Shown: positions 1-8,129 of the stretch, piece after piece
Layout: every line of letters begins with the position of its first letter
Numbering within the stretch: position 1 is the first letter of the stretch
DNA from: JAQVEM01 sp964556165
GTDB lineage: Bacteria > Actinomycetota > Humimicrobiia > Humimicrobiales > Humimicrobiaceae
NCBI GenBank assembly: GCA_964556165.1
Contig: CAZKVH010000003.1
Coordinates: 1 to 64,000 of the forward strand
DNA length: 64,000 nucleotides
Direction of reading: 5' to 3'
Notes under the pieces: model-generated
Databases searched by the model: none
Seen by the model: the letters and a program-made list of their open reading frames with translations, nothing else
Told to the model about the DNA's origin: nothing
Made by a program: the position numbers and the translations under genes

Positions 1-56
1 TACGTGAGGGTGGAAGAACTATTGGAGCTGGTAGTGTTACAAAGATAATGGAATAA
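1..56 (+). CDS. tuf: Elongation factor Tu, C-terminal end (partial)
   Basis: Only the last 17 codons lie in the window. Reading from base 3 they give REGGRTIGAGSVTKIME followed by TAA at 54-56. This is the conserved end of EF-Tu domain III, the GTPase that brings aminoacyl-tRNA to the ribosome. The rest of the gene lies before the window. It sits 32 bases ahead of rpsJ, the usual tuf-rpsJ junction of the str and S10 operons, so read-through into the ribosomal operon is likely. The match is short but highly characteristic. Confidence 0.9.
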   Translation, partial: REGGRTIGAGSVTKIME

Positions 57-88
57 GAAAGAAAAGATGAGAAGCAGGAGAAACTTTA

Positions 89-409
89 ATGGCAGCAAGT
101 AAATTGGGTCAAAAAATTAGAATAAAATTAAAAGCTTATGATCATGAAGTAATAGACCGCTCAGCAAGGAAAATAGTGGAGGTTGTTGAAAACTCAGGAG
201 CAAAAGTTTCGGGTCCAATTCCGTTACCTAATAAGAAAAATGTGTATTGCGTCATAAGGTCTCCTCATGTAGACAAAGATTCGAGAGAGCATTTTGAAAT
301 AAGAATACATAAAAGACTTATAGATATTATAGAGCCGACACCGAAAACGGTAGACCTTTTAATGAGATTAAGTTTGCCGGCAGGGGTTGGCATAGAGATA
401 AAGTCCTGA
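89..409 (+). CDS. rpsJ: 30S ribosomal protein S10
   Basis: Protein of 106 residues, the usual length for S10, which binds the 3' major domain of 16S rRNA in the 30S head and also acts as NusE in antitermination. The family motifs RIKLKAYDHEVID near residue 12 and the SREHFEIR stretch near residue 65 are visible. It starts at ATG 89 behind AGGAGA. It opens the S10-spc-alpha run, with rplC 40 bases downstream. I see nothing unusual. Confidence 0.97.
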   Translation: MAASKLGQKIRIKLKAYDHEVIDRSARKIVEVVENSGAKVSGPIPLPNKKNVYCVIRSPHVDKDSREHFEIRIHKRLIDIIEPTPKTVDLLMRLSLPAGVGIEIKS

Positions 410-449
410 TTGAGCAGGGCTTAGATGTTTTCTGGAAAGTGGTGTATAA

Positions 450-1073
450 ATGGTTAGTGCTATATATGGTAAAAAAATTGGATGTACCCAGATTTTTGGT
501 GAAAATGGAAATGCTGTATATGTTACAGCAATTGAAGCTGAAAATGCTGTGGTTGTCCAGGTTAAGAATAACGAAAAAGATGGATACAATGCTTTAAAAG
601 TGGGGTTTGGAAGAATTAAGGATAAAAAAGCTACCGGGCCTCAAAAAGGTGAATTTAATAAGAATAAGCTTGATATTAAGAAGAACTTAAGAGAAATAAG
701 AGTGGACAGCTTTGACCGGGAATACAAACCGGGAGATATTTTAGATGTAAATGTTTTTAAGGTAGGAGATAAGATAAAAATTACCGGAAATAGCAGAGGG
801 AAAGGGTTTTCCGGAGTAATAAAGAAGTATAATTTTCATAGAGGAAGAATGACACATGGCTCTCATTCTCACAGGATACCGGGTTCAGTTGGCATGTGTG
901 CCACACCTTCAAGGATAGCAAAGGGTAAGAAGATGCCGGGAAGAATGGGAGATAAGAGGACAACTGTTCTTGGCTCGGAAATAATTGATATTATCGGGGA
1001 TGAGAATCTGATATTGGTAAAGGGCAGTGTCCCGGGCTCTAAAGGCAGTCTTGTTTTTTTAAGGAAAGTTTGA
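450..1073 (+). CDS. rplC: 50S ribosomal protein L3
   Basis: Protein of 207 residues, standard for bacterial L3, an early assembly protein that reaches the peptidyl transferase centre. The GKGFSGVIKKYNF segment and the following HGSHSHR-PGSVG loop, the conserved L3 core, lie around residues 115-150. The start is ATG 450. The gap to rplD is 26 bases. It is the second gene of the S10 operon and is unremarkable. Confidence 0.97.
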   Translation: MVSAIYGKKIGCTQIFGENGNAVYVTAIEAENAVVVQVKNNEKDGYNALKVGFGRIKDKKATGPQKGEFNKNKLDIKKNLREIRVDSFDREYKPGDILDVNVFKVGDKIKITGNSRGKGFSGVIKKYNFHRGRMTHGSHSHRIPGSVGMCATPSRIAKGKKMPGRMGDKRTTVLGSEIIDIIGDENLILVKGSVPGSKGSLVFLRKV

Positions 1074-1099
1074 ATGATAATAGTGTTTGAGGAGAATTA

Positions 1100-1738
1100 A
1101 TGGGCAGTTTGAGTGTAGTAGACCAGGATGGTAAAGAATTAGAAAAAATAAGTATATCAAATAAAGTAGTAGGCTATAAGGTAAATCCTGAAGTGCTGTA
1201 TCAGGAGGTAAGGAGATATCTGGCTTCTTTAAGGTCTGGAACTCATAAAACCAAAGATAGAAGCGAGGTAAGAGGCGGAGGTAGAAAACCCTGGAGGCAA
1301 AAGGGTACTGGAAATGCACGGGCCGGTACTATAAGATCGCCTCTGTGGAGAGGCGGAGGTGTAGTTTTTGGTCCTGAACCAAGAGATTATTCTTTTAAGT
1401 TAAATAAAAAGGTTGTAAAACAGTCAAAGTTGATGGCTCTGTCAGAAAAGTTCAGGGAAAAGAAGATAATAGTGATAGATAAATTAAGTTTTAAAAATCC
1501 AGGGACAAAACAGGCGGCGAAAATATTGAAAAATCTTAATTTAGATAAAGACAGGGTGCTGGTTGTTTTAAATGATTTAAATACAAATGAAGAAAAGTCT
1601 TTCAGAAACATACAGAATGTTATGGTGGATAGTACAAAGGGATTAAATACATATAACATTTTACTGGCAGATTATATATTTTTTACTAAAGATTCTATGA
1701 ATGATTTTGTTAAGAGGTTGGGTAATGAAGGATCCTAG
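1100..1738 (+). CDS. rplD: 50S ribosomal protein L4
   Basis: Protein of 212 residues. It carries the long basic loop of L4, with GGGRKPWRQKGTGNARAG near residues 60-75 and the WRGGGVVFGP motif after it, which lines the peptide exit tunnel. The start is ATG 1100 behind GAGGAG. The 3' end overlaps the proposed rplW start by 14 bases, so the two are probably translationally coupled. In E. coli L4 represses its own operon; nothing here shows whether that holds. Confidence 0.96.
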   Translation: MGSLSVVDQDGKELEKISISNKVVGYKVNPEVLYQEVRRYLASLRSGTHKTKDRSEVRGGGRKPWRQKGTGNARAGTIRSPLWRGGGVVFGPEPRDYSFKLNKKVVKQSKLMALSEKFREKKIIVIDKLSFKNPGTKQAAKILKNLNLDKDRVLVVLNDLNTNEEKSFRNIQNVMVDSTKGLNTYNILLADYIFFTKDSMNDFVKRLGNEGS

Positions 1739-2012
1739 AGATATAATTCTTTCCCCGGTGGTATCAGAGAAGAGTTATGCTGGCGTCCAGAATAAGAGAT
1801 ATTCTTTTTTTGTCGATACCAGAGCGGAAAAGAGTGAAATAAAAAGAGCTGTTGAAAAGATATTTAAAGTTAAAGTTTTAAAAATAAATGTAATTAATGT
1901 TAAGCCGAAGCCAAAAAGAATCGGGAGATCTGCTGGTCTTAGCGCGAAAGAGAAAAGGGTTACTGTTACACTTGGTAAAAATGATAAAATTGATTTTTTT
2001 GAGTCAGTCTAA
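1725..2012 (+). CDS. rplW: 50S ribosomal protein L23
   Basis: Protein of 95 residues when started at ATG 1725 (MKDPRDIILSPVVSEKS), which matches the family N-terminus. A longer reading from 1701 would add eight residues unlike L23 and overlap rplD further. The ribosome-binding stretch AGAGGTTG precedes 1725. L23 sits at the tunnel exit and docks SRP, trigger factor and the Sec translocon. It overlaps the end of rplD by 14 bases. Confidence 0.95.
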   Translation: MKDPRDIILSPVVSEKSYAGVQNKRYSFFVDTRAEKSEIKRAVEKIFKVKVLKINVINVKPKPKRIGRSAGLSAKEKRVTVTLGKNDKIDFFESV

Positions 2013-2033
2013 TTTATTCTGGAGGTATTAAAG

Positions 2034-2864
2034 TTGGCTGTTAAAAAATATAAGCCCACTTCTGCTGGCAGGAGGTTTGGGACAGTTTCAGATTTCTCTA
2101 CCCTTACAAAGAAGAGGCCGGAGAAATCTTTAACAGGTCCGTTGAAAAAAGATGCAGGAAGAAATAATAATGGAAGAATTACCAGGAGACATAGTGGAGG
2201 GGGGCATAAAAAATTATACAGGATTATTGATTTTAAAAGATTAAGGGATGGTATTCCGGCAAGGGTTGAAGCTATCGAATATGACCCTAACAGAAGTGCC
2301 AGAATCGCTCTGTTAAGTTATAAGGATGGTAAGAAGAGCTATGTGATTGCTCCACTTAAGCTAAAAGTAGGCGATATATTGATGTCAGGGGAAAAGGTTG
2401 ATATTAAACCCGGTAATGCCCTTCCGTTAAAAAGTATTCCTGTTGGAATGATAATTCATAATATTGAACTGAAAAAAGGTAAAGGTGCGGAGCTTGTAAG
2501 GTCAGCCGGGGCGAGTGCGCAGCTCCTTGCGAAGGAAGGAGAATATGCAAGCATAAAACTTCCGTCTGGTGAGGTTAGATTGGTTAGCGTAGAGTGTAAA
2601 GCATGTATTGGGCAGGTTGGCAATACAACTCATGAGATAATACAGCTGGGTAAAGCAGGCAGGAAAAGATGGCTCGGTGTAAGACCATCGGTGAGGGGTA
2701 CGGCAATGAATCCCATAGACCATCCCCATGGCGGAGGAGAAGGTAAGAATAAAAGTGCAGGAAGGAATCCTGTAACTCCATGGGGTAAGCCAACGCTTGG
2801 TTATAGAACCAGGAAGAAAAATAATCAGAGTGATAAATATATAGTCAGGAGAAGGAATAAGTAA
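2034..2864 (+). CDS. rplB: 50S ribosomal protein L2
   Basis: Protein of 276 residues, full length for L2, which is needed for subunit joining and peptidyl transferase assembly. The diagnostic NPIDHPHGGGEGK motif near residues 224-236 contains the essential histidine, and the N-terminal GRITRRHSGGGHK RNA-binding stretch is present. It starts at TTG 2034 behind a strong GGAGGT with good spacing, one of many TTG starts in this operon. The gap to rpsS is 34 bases. Confidence 0.97.
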   Translation: MAVKKYKPTSAGRRFGTVSDFSTLTKKRPEKSLTGPLKKDAGRNNNGRITRRHSGGGHKKLYRIIDFKRLRDGIPARVEAIEYDPNRSARIALLSYKDGKKSYVIAPLKLKVGDILMSGEKVDIKPGNALPLKSIPVGMIIHNIELKKGKGAELVRSAGASAQLLAKEGEYASIKLPSGEVRLVSVECKACIGQVGNTTHEIIQLGKAGRKRWLGVRPSVRGTAMNPIDHPHGGGEGKNKSAGRNPVTPWGKPTLGYRTRKKNNQSDKYIVRRRNK

Positions 2865-2898
2865 CCGTTTTTAATTTTTTATCTGGAGGGGGGCTAAA

Positions 2899-3192
2899 GT
2901 GTCAAGGTCTCTAAAAAAAGGGCCTTTTATTGAAGAAAGATTATTAAATAAAATAGAAGAACTGAATAAATCAGGGGAAAAGAAAATTATAAAAACCTGG
3001 TCGAGAAGTTCAACTATTTTTCCTGAAATGGTTGGCCATACTATAGCTGTCCATGACGGTAGAAGGCATATTCCTGTATTTATTACAGAGTCTATGGTCG
3101 GTCACAAGCTGGGAGAGTTCGCACCGACAAGGTCGATAAGACCTCATGTTTATAAAGGTAAGAGCGAGAAGGTTACAACTGTTAAGAAATAA
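2899..3192 (+). CDS. rpsS: 30S ribosomal protein S19
   Basis: Protein of 97 residues, a few longer than E. coli S19 (92), which sits in the head of the 30S subunit with S13. The family opening SRSLKKGPF and the central GHTIAVHDGRRHIPVFI are clear. The start is GTG 2899 behind GGAGGGG. The gene lies in its usual place between rplB and rplV. Confidence 0.96.
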   Translation: MSRSLKKGPFIEERLLNKIEELNKSGEKKIIKTWSRSSTIFPEMVGHTIAVHDGRRHIPVFITESMVGHKLGEFAPTRSIRPHVYKGKSEKVTTVKK

Positions 3193-3224
3193 ACAGTTCG
3201 CTTAAGTGTTAGGAGGTTATCTCT

Positions 3225-3572
3225 TTGGAAGCAAAGGCTGTTGAAAAGTATATAAGGATGTCACCAAGAAAAATAAAGTATGTTGTTGACGCAATAAAAG
3301 AAAAACCTGTAGAGGATGCCATAGATATATTATCTCTGACTCCGAAGGCAGCTGCTATTGTGGTAAAAAAAGCCATTCAGAGTGCGGTGGCCAATGCTAC
3401 GGAGAACCATAAAATGAAAGAGGAAGATTTGTTTATATCAAAAATAATAGTAAATGAAGGGCCAACCTTAAAAAGGTTCATGCCAAGAGCAAGGGGCAGA
3501 GCTACAAGGATAAGGAAAAGAACCGCACATCTATCAGTATATGTATCTGATGGGAAGGATAAGGTGGAGTAG
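3225..3572 (+). CDS. rplV: 50S ribosomal protein L22
   Basis: Protein of 115 residues. L22 lines the exit tunnel opposite L4. The N-terminal YIRMSPRKIKYVVDAI helix and the C-terminal hairpin MPRARGRATRIRKRTAH are clear. The start is TTG 3225 behind AGGAGG. Its stop codon ends one base before the rpsC ATG, and the rpsC ribosome-binding site lies inside its last codons. Confidence 0.96.
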   Translation: MEAKAVEKYIRMSPRKIKYVVDAIKEKPVEDAIDILSLTPKAAAIVVKKAIQSAVANATENHKMKEEDLFISKIIVNEGPTLKRFMPRARGRATRIRKRTAHLSVYVSDGKDKVE

Positions 3573-3573
3573 G

Positions 3574-4299
3574 ATGGGACAGAAGGTAAATCCTGTTGGA
3601 TTCAGGATTAGTATGAATAATGGCTGGCAGTCCAGATGGTTTGCTTCAAGAGATTACGGCAAGCTTATTAAGGAAGATGCTGTTATAAGAAGTATGATCG
3701 AGGAGCAGCTTGGAAATGCAGGAATATCTAAAATTGAAATCGAGAGGACAGAAGAAGAAGTGAAAGTGGATATGTATACTTCCAAGCCAGGCATAGTCAT
3801 AGGCAGGAGAGGTGCAACTATAAATGATATTAGAGATTCAATAGAGAAAAAAGTAGGTAATATTATCCAGCTGAATATACTGGAAGTAAAGAAGCCCGAG
3901 CTTGTTGCAAAATTAGTGGCTGAGGGAATTGCCTCTCAGTTAGAAGGAAGGGTCAGTTTTAGGAAAGCTATGAAGAAAGCAGTTTCATTATCCATGAAGG
4001 CAGGAGCAAAGGGTGTAAGAATCCAGTGTTCGGGCAGATTGGGTGGAGCTGAAATGGCGAGGACGGAATGGTACAGGGAAGGAAGAGTTCCACTGCACAC
4101 ACTAAGGGCAAATATTGATTACGGTTTTGCGGAAGCAAACACAACTTTTGGCAAGATTGGTGTCAAGGTGTGGTTATATGCTGGTGATTTAATACTTGAT
4201 GAAGAAGATATCAAGAAAAATAAACAGGTTGTTAGAGAAAATAGTAGAGAATCAAAAGTTAGATTAGGAGATACCAATGGCAGCAATGTTAATACCTAA
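3574..4299 (+). CDS. rpsC: 30S ribosomal protein S3
   Basis: Protein of 241 residues from ATG 3574 (MGQKVNPVGFRI), the canonical S3 N-terminus; an upstream in-frame ATG at 3541 lies inside rplV and gives an atypical extension. It contains a type II KH domain with GIVIGRRGATI near residues 75-85 and the C-terminal domain with the GGAEMAR motif. S3 forms the mRNA entry site with S4 and S5. The 3' end overlaps rplP by 23 bases. Confidence 0.96.
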   Translation: MGQKVNPVGFRISMNNGWQSRWFASRDYGKLIKEDAVIRSMIEEQLGNAGISKIEIERTEEEVKVDMYTSKPGIVIGRRGATINDIRDSIEKKVGNIIQLNILEVKKPELVAKLVAEGIASQLEGRVSFRKAMKKAVSLSMKAGAKGVRIQCSGRLGGAEMARTEWYREGRVPLHTLRANIDYGFAEANTTFGKIGVKVWLYAGDLILDEEDIKKNKQVVRENSRESKVRLGDTNGSNVNT

Positions 4300-4696
4300 G
4301 CGGGTAAAATACAGAAAAGTGCAAAGAGATAAGATGAAAGGGAAAGCAAAGGGTGGTACAAAGCTATCTTTTGGCGAGTATGGGTTACAGGCACTGGAGT
4401 CTGGCTGGATGACAAGCCGTCAGCTGGAAGCTGCGAGGGTAGCTCTTACAAGGTATATAAAAAGAGGAGGAAAAGTCTGGGTTAATGTCTTTCCTCATAA
4501 GCCGATAACAAAGAAACCGGCAGAAACACGTATGGGTGGAGGAAAAGGTGCCCCGGAAGATTGGGTGGCTGTAGTAAAACCAGGCAAAATTTTATTTGAG
4601 CTTTCGGGTGTTAGCATGGAAATTGCAAAGGAAGCTATCAGGCTGGCTTCTAATAAGCTGTCATTAAAAACAAAATTTGTGCATGAAGACTTGTAA
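4277..4696 (+). CDS. rplP: 50S ribosomal protein L16
   Basis: Protein of 139 residues from ATG 4277, supported by GGAG at 4267-4270 with six-base spacing. An alternative ATG at 4286 gives the family-typical MLIPKRVKYRK start and 136 residues but has poor spacing. L16 organises the A-site tRNA elbow and 5S rRNA contacts. Conserved KGGTKLSFGEYGLQA and RMGGGKGAPEDWVA stretches are visible. It overlaps the end of rpsC by 23 bases. Confidence 0.95.
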   Translation: MAAMLIPKRVKYRKVQRDKMKGKAKGGTKLSFGEYGLQALESGWMTSRQLEAARVALTRYIKRGGKVWVNVFPHKPITKKPAETRMGGGKGAPEDWVAVVKPGKILFELSGVSMEIAKEAIRLASNKLSLKTKFVHEDL

Positions 4697-4720
4697 AAAT
4701 CTGTAGAGATAAGGCAGAAC

Positions 4721-4975
4721 ATGAAGATAAGTGAAATAAGAGAACATACTAAGCAAGAGCTGGAAGCTAAGCTTTTGGATATAAAAAAGAGTCTTTTTAA
4801 TCTGAAGTTCCAGAAAGCCACCGGGCAGCTGGAAAATCCGGTCAAAATAAGGAATCTGAGAAAAGATATCGCAAGAATAGAAACTTTATTGAGGGAGAAG
4901 GAACTTTATGGAAAGGGTGACAGTAAAACCGGGGAAGATGATAAAAAGACTGAGAAAAAAGGCATAAGAAAATAA
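4721..4975 (+). CDS. rpmC: 50S ribosomal protein L29
   Basis: Protein of 84 residues. The first 65 or so are the L29 two-helix hairpin (KQELEAKLLDIKKSLFNLKFQKATGQLEN). The last 18 or so form a charged Lys/Asp/Glu tail beyond the usual 60-70 residue length. L29 sits beside L23 at the tunnel exit. The start is ATG 4721, 24 bases after rplP. The tail is probably a flexible rRNA contact, but its role is unknown. Confidence 0.93.
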   Translation: MKISEIREHTKQELEAKLLDIKKSLFNLKFQKATGQLENPVKIRNLRKDIARIETLLREKELYGKGDSKTGEDDKKTEKKGIRK

Positions 4976-4985
4976 AGGGGGACTT

Positions 4986-5240
4986 TTGGAAAGAAGTGGA
5001 TCTAAAATAAGAGTTGGAAAGGTGGTCAGCCAAAGCATGGATAAGACAGTAGTTGTGGCTATAGAGTCTTATTATAAACACCCTTTATATAAGAAAATTT
5101 TAAGGAAGATAAGAAAGTTAAAGGTTCATGACCCCGAGAATATTTGTAAAATAGGTGATTTAATAAAGATTTCTGAAACCAGGCCGCTTAGCAAAACTAA
5201 ACGCTGGAGGCTGGTGGAGGTAATAAAGAAAACAGGGTAA
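4986..5240 (+). CDS. rpsQ: 30S ribosomal protein S17
   Basis: Protein of 84 residues, the usual length. S17 is an OB-fold primary binder of 16S rRNA. The family motif GKVVSQSMDKTVVVAI appears near residues 11-27, and the conserved SETRPLSKTKRWRLVE stretch is near the C-terminus. It starts at TTG 4986, closely behind AAGGGGGA, ten bases after rpmC. Confidence 0.95.
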   Translation: MERSGSKIRVGKVVSQSMDKTVVVAIESYYKHPLYKKILRKIRKLKVHDPENICKIGDLIKISETRPLSKTKRWRLVEVIKKTG

Positions 5241-5253
5241 AAAGGATTTAAGA

Positions 5254-5622
5254 ATGATTCAAGCTGAAAGCAGGGTAAATGTAGCAGACAATACCGGTGC
5301 ACGTGAAATTGAATGCATCAGAGTTCTTGGTGGTTCCAGGAAAAGATATGCAAGAGTTGGAGATGTATTTGTAGCTGTAGTAAAAGATGCCAATCCCGGT
5401 GGAGTTGTAAAAAAAAGTGAAGTGGTAAAGGCTGTTCTTGTGAGGTCAAAGAAGACATACAGAAGGCTGGATGGTTCTTATGTAAGGTTTGATGATAACG
5501 CAGCAGTTATTATTGATGTACAGAACAACCCCCGTGGAACAAGAATATTCGGTCCTGTAGCGAGGGAACTGAGGGATAAAAATTTCATGAAAATAATATC
5601 GCTTTCGCCTGAGGTAATCTAA
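5254..5622 (+). CDS. rplN: 50S ribosomal protein L14
   Basis: Protein of 122 residues, exactly the canonical length. L14 forms intersubunit bridge B5 and B8 and is the dock for the silencing factor RsfS. The opening MIQAESRVNVADNTGAREI and the basic KKSEVVKAVLVRSKK region are typical. The start is ATG 5254, 13 bases after rpsQ. Unremarkable. Confidence 0.97.
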   Translation: MIQAESRVNVADNTGAREIECIRVLGGSRKRYARVGDVFVAVVKDANPGGVVKKSEVVKAVLVRSKKTYRRLDGSYVRFDDNAAVIIDVQNNPRGTRIFGPVARELRDKNFMKIISLSPEVI

Positions 5623-5648
5623 CTGTACCAGGAGACGGAGTCTAAAAA

Positions 5649-5960
5649 ATGTTAAAAATAAAGAAAAATGACAGAGTTAAAATTATAAAGGGAAAAGATA
5701 GAGGGAAGACCGGTAAAGTACTACGTATAGAGTCTTCAAAAAATAGATTATATGTTGAAGGAATTAATATTGTAAAAAAACATATGCGGCAGAAAGACCA
5801 GAGTAATCCAGGTGGAATCCTGAAAAAAGAAGGGCCAATTGAAATCTCTAATGTTGAATTGATATGCCCTAATTGTGGTAAAGCTGTAAGAGTGGGTTTT
5901 AAAGTTAAAGAATCTGGCGAAAAAGCAAGAATATGTAGAAAATGTAATCAGGAAATTTAA
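5649..5960 (+). CDS. rplX: 50S ribosomal protein L24 with C-terminal zinc-ribbon cysteines
   Basis: Protein of 103 residues. The N-terminal KOW motif (VKIIKGKDRGKTGKVLRI) identifies L24, an assembly initiator of the 50S subunit. The C-terminal half keeps two CxxC pairs (CPNC and CRKC), a zinc-ribbon variant found in Thermus-type L24 and lost in many bacteria. The start is ATG 5649 behind AGGAGACGGAG. The gap to rplE is short. Confidence 0.96.
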   Translation: MLKIKKNDRVKIIKGKDRGKTGKVLRIESSKNRLYVEGINIVKKHMRQKDQSNPGGILKKEGPIEISNVELICPNCGKAVRVGFKVKESGEKARICRKCNQEI

Positions 5961-5983
5961 AGAATGGGTTTTTGGTGATATTG

Positions 5984-6526
5984 ATGGAACCAAGGTTAAT
6001 GGAAAAATATAAAAAAGAAATAGTACCTGGATTGATGAAAGAGGGTAAGTTTAAAAATGTAATGCAGGTGCCAAAAATCGAAAAAATATGCGTGAATATG
6101 GGCGTAGGTTCTGCAACTCAAAATATAAAAGAGCTGGAATCCGCCAGCAATGATCTTGCTGTAATTACAGGGCAGAGGCCTATCATAACTAAAGCAAGGA
6201 AATCAATCGCTGGTTTTAAAGTAAGAGAGGGGAACCCTATTGGGTGTATGGTTACATTAAGAGGTAAAAGAATGTATGAGTTTCTGGATAGACTGCTGAG
6301 TATAGCGATTCCGAGGATAAGGGATTTCAGGGGGCTTTCTAGAAAGAGTTTTGATGGCAACGGAAATTATACTATGGGGATAAGAGAACAACTGGTTTTT
6401 CCAGAAATAGATTATGACAGTATTTTAAGCGTTAAAGGAATGAACATAACTATTACAACAACAGCTAAAAGCGATGAAGAGGCGTTAGGTTTACTGGAAG
6501 AATTTGGATTTCCATTTAAGAAGTAA
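5984..6526 (+). CDS. rplE: 50S ribosomal protein L5
   Basis: Protein of 180 residues from ATG 5984 (MEPRLMEKYKKEIVP), close to the usual 179. GGTGAT lies just upstream. A TTG at 5972 would add four residues with no better ribosome-binding site, so it is less likely. L5 binds 5S rRNA and contacts the P-site tRNA. The MQVPKIEKICVNMGVG motif near residue 27 and RGLSRKSFDGNGNY near residue 115 are typical. Confidence 0.95.
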   Translation: MEPRLMEKYKKEIVPGLMKEGKFKNVMQVPKIEKICVNMGVGSATQNIKELESASNDLAVITGQRPIITKARKSIAGFKVREGNPIGCMVTLRGKRMYEFLDRLLSIAIPRIRDFRGLSRKSFDGNGNYTMGIREQLVFPEIDYDSILSVKGMNITITTTAKSDEEALGLLEEFGFPFKK

Positions 6527-6554
6527 AAAGATTTAATTTATAAGGGAGATTTAA

Positions 6555-6740
6555 TTGGCAAGAAAAGCACTTATAGAAAAACAAAAAAGAGGAAACAAGT
6601 ATAAAACAAGAGAATATAACAGGTGTTTTATATGCGGAAGGTCAAGAGGTTATTACAGGAAATTTGGTTTATGCAGGATTTGTCTCAGGAAAATGGCACA
6701 TGAGGGAAAAATTCCTGGATTGACCAAGTCCAGTTGGTAA
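6555..6740 (+). CDS. rpsN: 30S ribosomal protein S14, zinc-binding type
   Basis: Protein of 61 residues, the short zinc form of S14 (often called rpsN/rpsZ) rather than the 89-101 residue zinc-free form. The four ligands appear as C24-x2-C27 and C40-x2-C43. The C-terminus GKIPGLTKSSW is standard. It starts at TTG 6555 behind GGGAG. The start of rpsH follows after 11 bases. Confidence 0.96.
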   Translation: MARKALIEKQKRGNKYKTREYNRCFICGRSRGYYRKFGLCRICLRKMAHEGKIPGLTKSSW

Positions 6741-6751
6741 AAGGAGGATTT

Positions 6752-7156
6752 ATGTCAGGGGTTACAGATCCGATTTCAGATATGTTAACCAGGATAAGGA
6801 ATAGTTGTATTGCTAAAATGGATAGCGTTAATATTCCATATTCAAAATTTAAAAATGAAATAGCAAGGATATTAAATGAAGAAGGCTATATCAAAAGTTA
6901 TGAGGTTCTTAAGGACGAAGGTCCCGGGGGTATTATTAAAATATACTTAAAATATAGTAAGGATAAAAAACCAAGCATAATTGGGTTAAAGAAGATAAGC
7001 AAGCCGGGACTCCGGGTTTATGCTCAAAACGACGAGATTCCAAAAGTGCTGGGAGGATTGGGAACTGTTATATTATCTACTTCAAAAGGCGTGCTTACCG
7101 GCAAAGAAGCCAGAAAGCAGAAGGTAGGAGGAGAAGTAGTTTGTTATATATGGTAG
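6752..7156 (+). CDS. rpsH: 30S ribosomal protein S8
   Basis: Protein of 134 residues from ATG 6752 (MSGVTDPISDMLTRIRNS), the standard S8 beginning, behind a perfect AAAGGAGG. A longer frame reaching back to 6734 lacks a ribosome-binding site and overlaps rpsN. S8 binds the 16S central domain and, in E. coli, represses the spc operon through mRNA near rplE; no such site was assessed here. Confidence 0.96.
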   Translation: MSGVTDPISDMLTRIRNSCIAKMDSVNIPYSKFKNEIARILNEEGYIKSYEVLKDEGPGGIIKIYLKYSKDKKPSIIGLKKISKPGLRVYAQNDEIPKVLGGLGTVILSTSKGVLTGKEARKQKVGGEVVCYIW

Positions 7157-7171
7157 AAAGGTGATTTGAGA

Positions 7172-7723
7172 GTGTCGAGAATAGGTAAAAAGCCGATAAT
7201 TGTGCCGGAAGGCGTAGAGGTTAAGATAGATGGCAATAATGTTAATATAAAAGGTAATTTAGGAGAACTTTCCTTAAAATTTGATAAGGGTTCTGTTAAA
7301 TTAAATAGAGAAGATAACAGATTGGTGGTTGTTCCGCTTTCCTTGAGTAATGAGAATAGAGCCAAGTACGGACTTTACAGGAGCCTTATTAATAATATGG
7401 TAATTGGTGTTACCAGTGGGTTTAGTGAAACACTCAAAATAGTTGGAGTAGGTTATAGAGCTGCTAAAAAAGAGGAAAATCTGGAGATATCCGTTGGCTA
7501 TTCAAACCCGGTGATAGTAAAACCCCCGGCAGGCATATCATTTGAAGTTCCTGATAATGTGACAATTATAGTTAAGGGGATAGACAGGCAGCTGGTAGGA
7601 GAAACATCAGCTAAAATAAGAAGCATAAGAAAACCCGACCCTTATAAGGGGAAGGGAATAAAATATGAAAATGAAGTAATAAGAAGGAAAGTTGGGAAAG
7701 CAGCAATTACAAGCACCAAGTAA
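7172..7723 (+). CDS. rplF: 50S ribosomal protein L6
   Basis: Protein of 183 residues from GTG 7172 (MSRIGKKPI), the canonical start, with AAAGGTGA seven bases upstream. The TTG at 7166 is only one base from that site and is rejected. L6 lies near the factor-binding site and helps assembly. The C-terminal motif RKPDPYKGKGIKY is the family signature. Confidence 0.96.
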   Translation: MSRIGKKPIIVPEGVEVKIDGNNVNIKGNLGELSLKFDKGSVKLNREDNRLVVVPLSLSNENRAKYGLYRSLINNMVIGVTSGFSETLKIVGVGYRAAKKEENLEISVGYSNPVIVKPPAGISFEVPDNVTIIVKGIDRQLVGETSAKIRSIRKPDPYKGKGIKYENEVIRRKVGKAAITSTK

Positions 7724-7741
7724 TTACTTACAGGAGATTTT

Positions 7742-8104
7742 ATGAGAAATAAAATAGAAAGAAAAGATAAAGTTCTGAAAAGAAAACTCAGGGTCAGACA
7801 TAAGGTCGTAAAAAATGGCGATCACTTGAGGCTTGCTGTTTATAGAAGTAACAAATATATATATGGCCAGATAATAGATGATAAAGCCGGCGCTACAATG
7901 CTAGGGATATCAAGTAAGGATGTAGAAAGCAAGGATGGCGATAAGGGTAAAATTGATATTAGCTTTAGAACCGGCGAAGCTCTTGCTGCACTGGCAAAAA
8001 AGAAGAAAATCAACGAGGTAGTTTTTGATAGAAGTGGATATAAATATCATGGAAGAGTTAAAGCGCTTGCAGATGGTGCAAGAAAAGGTGGATTAAAGTT
8101 TTAA
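7742..8104 (+). CDS. rplR: 50S ribosomal protein L18
   Basis: Protein of 120 residues, typical for L18, which brings 5S rRNA to the 50S subunit with L5. The RLAVYRSNKYIYGQIIDD strand pattern and the C-terminal FDRSGYKYHGRVKALADGAR motif are clear. The start is ATG 7742 behind CAGGAG. It lies 18 bases after rplF. Confidence 0.96.
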   Translation: MRNKIERKDKVLKRKLRVRHKVVKNGDHLRLAVYRSNKYIYGQIIDDKAGATMLGISSKDVESKDGDKGKIDISFRTGEALAALAKKKKINEVVFDRSGYKYHGRVKALADGARKGGLKF

Positions 8105-8129
8105 CCCTTTTTATTAAGGAGGATGTTTC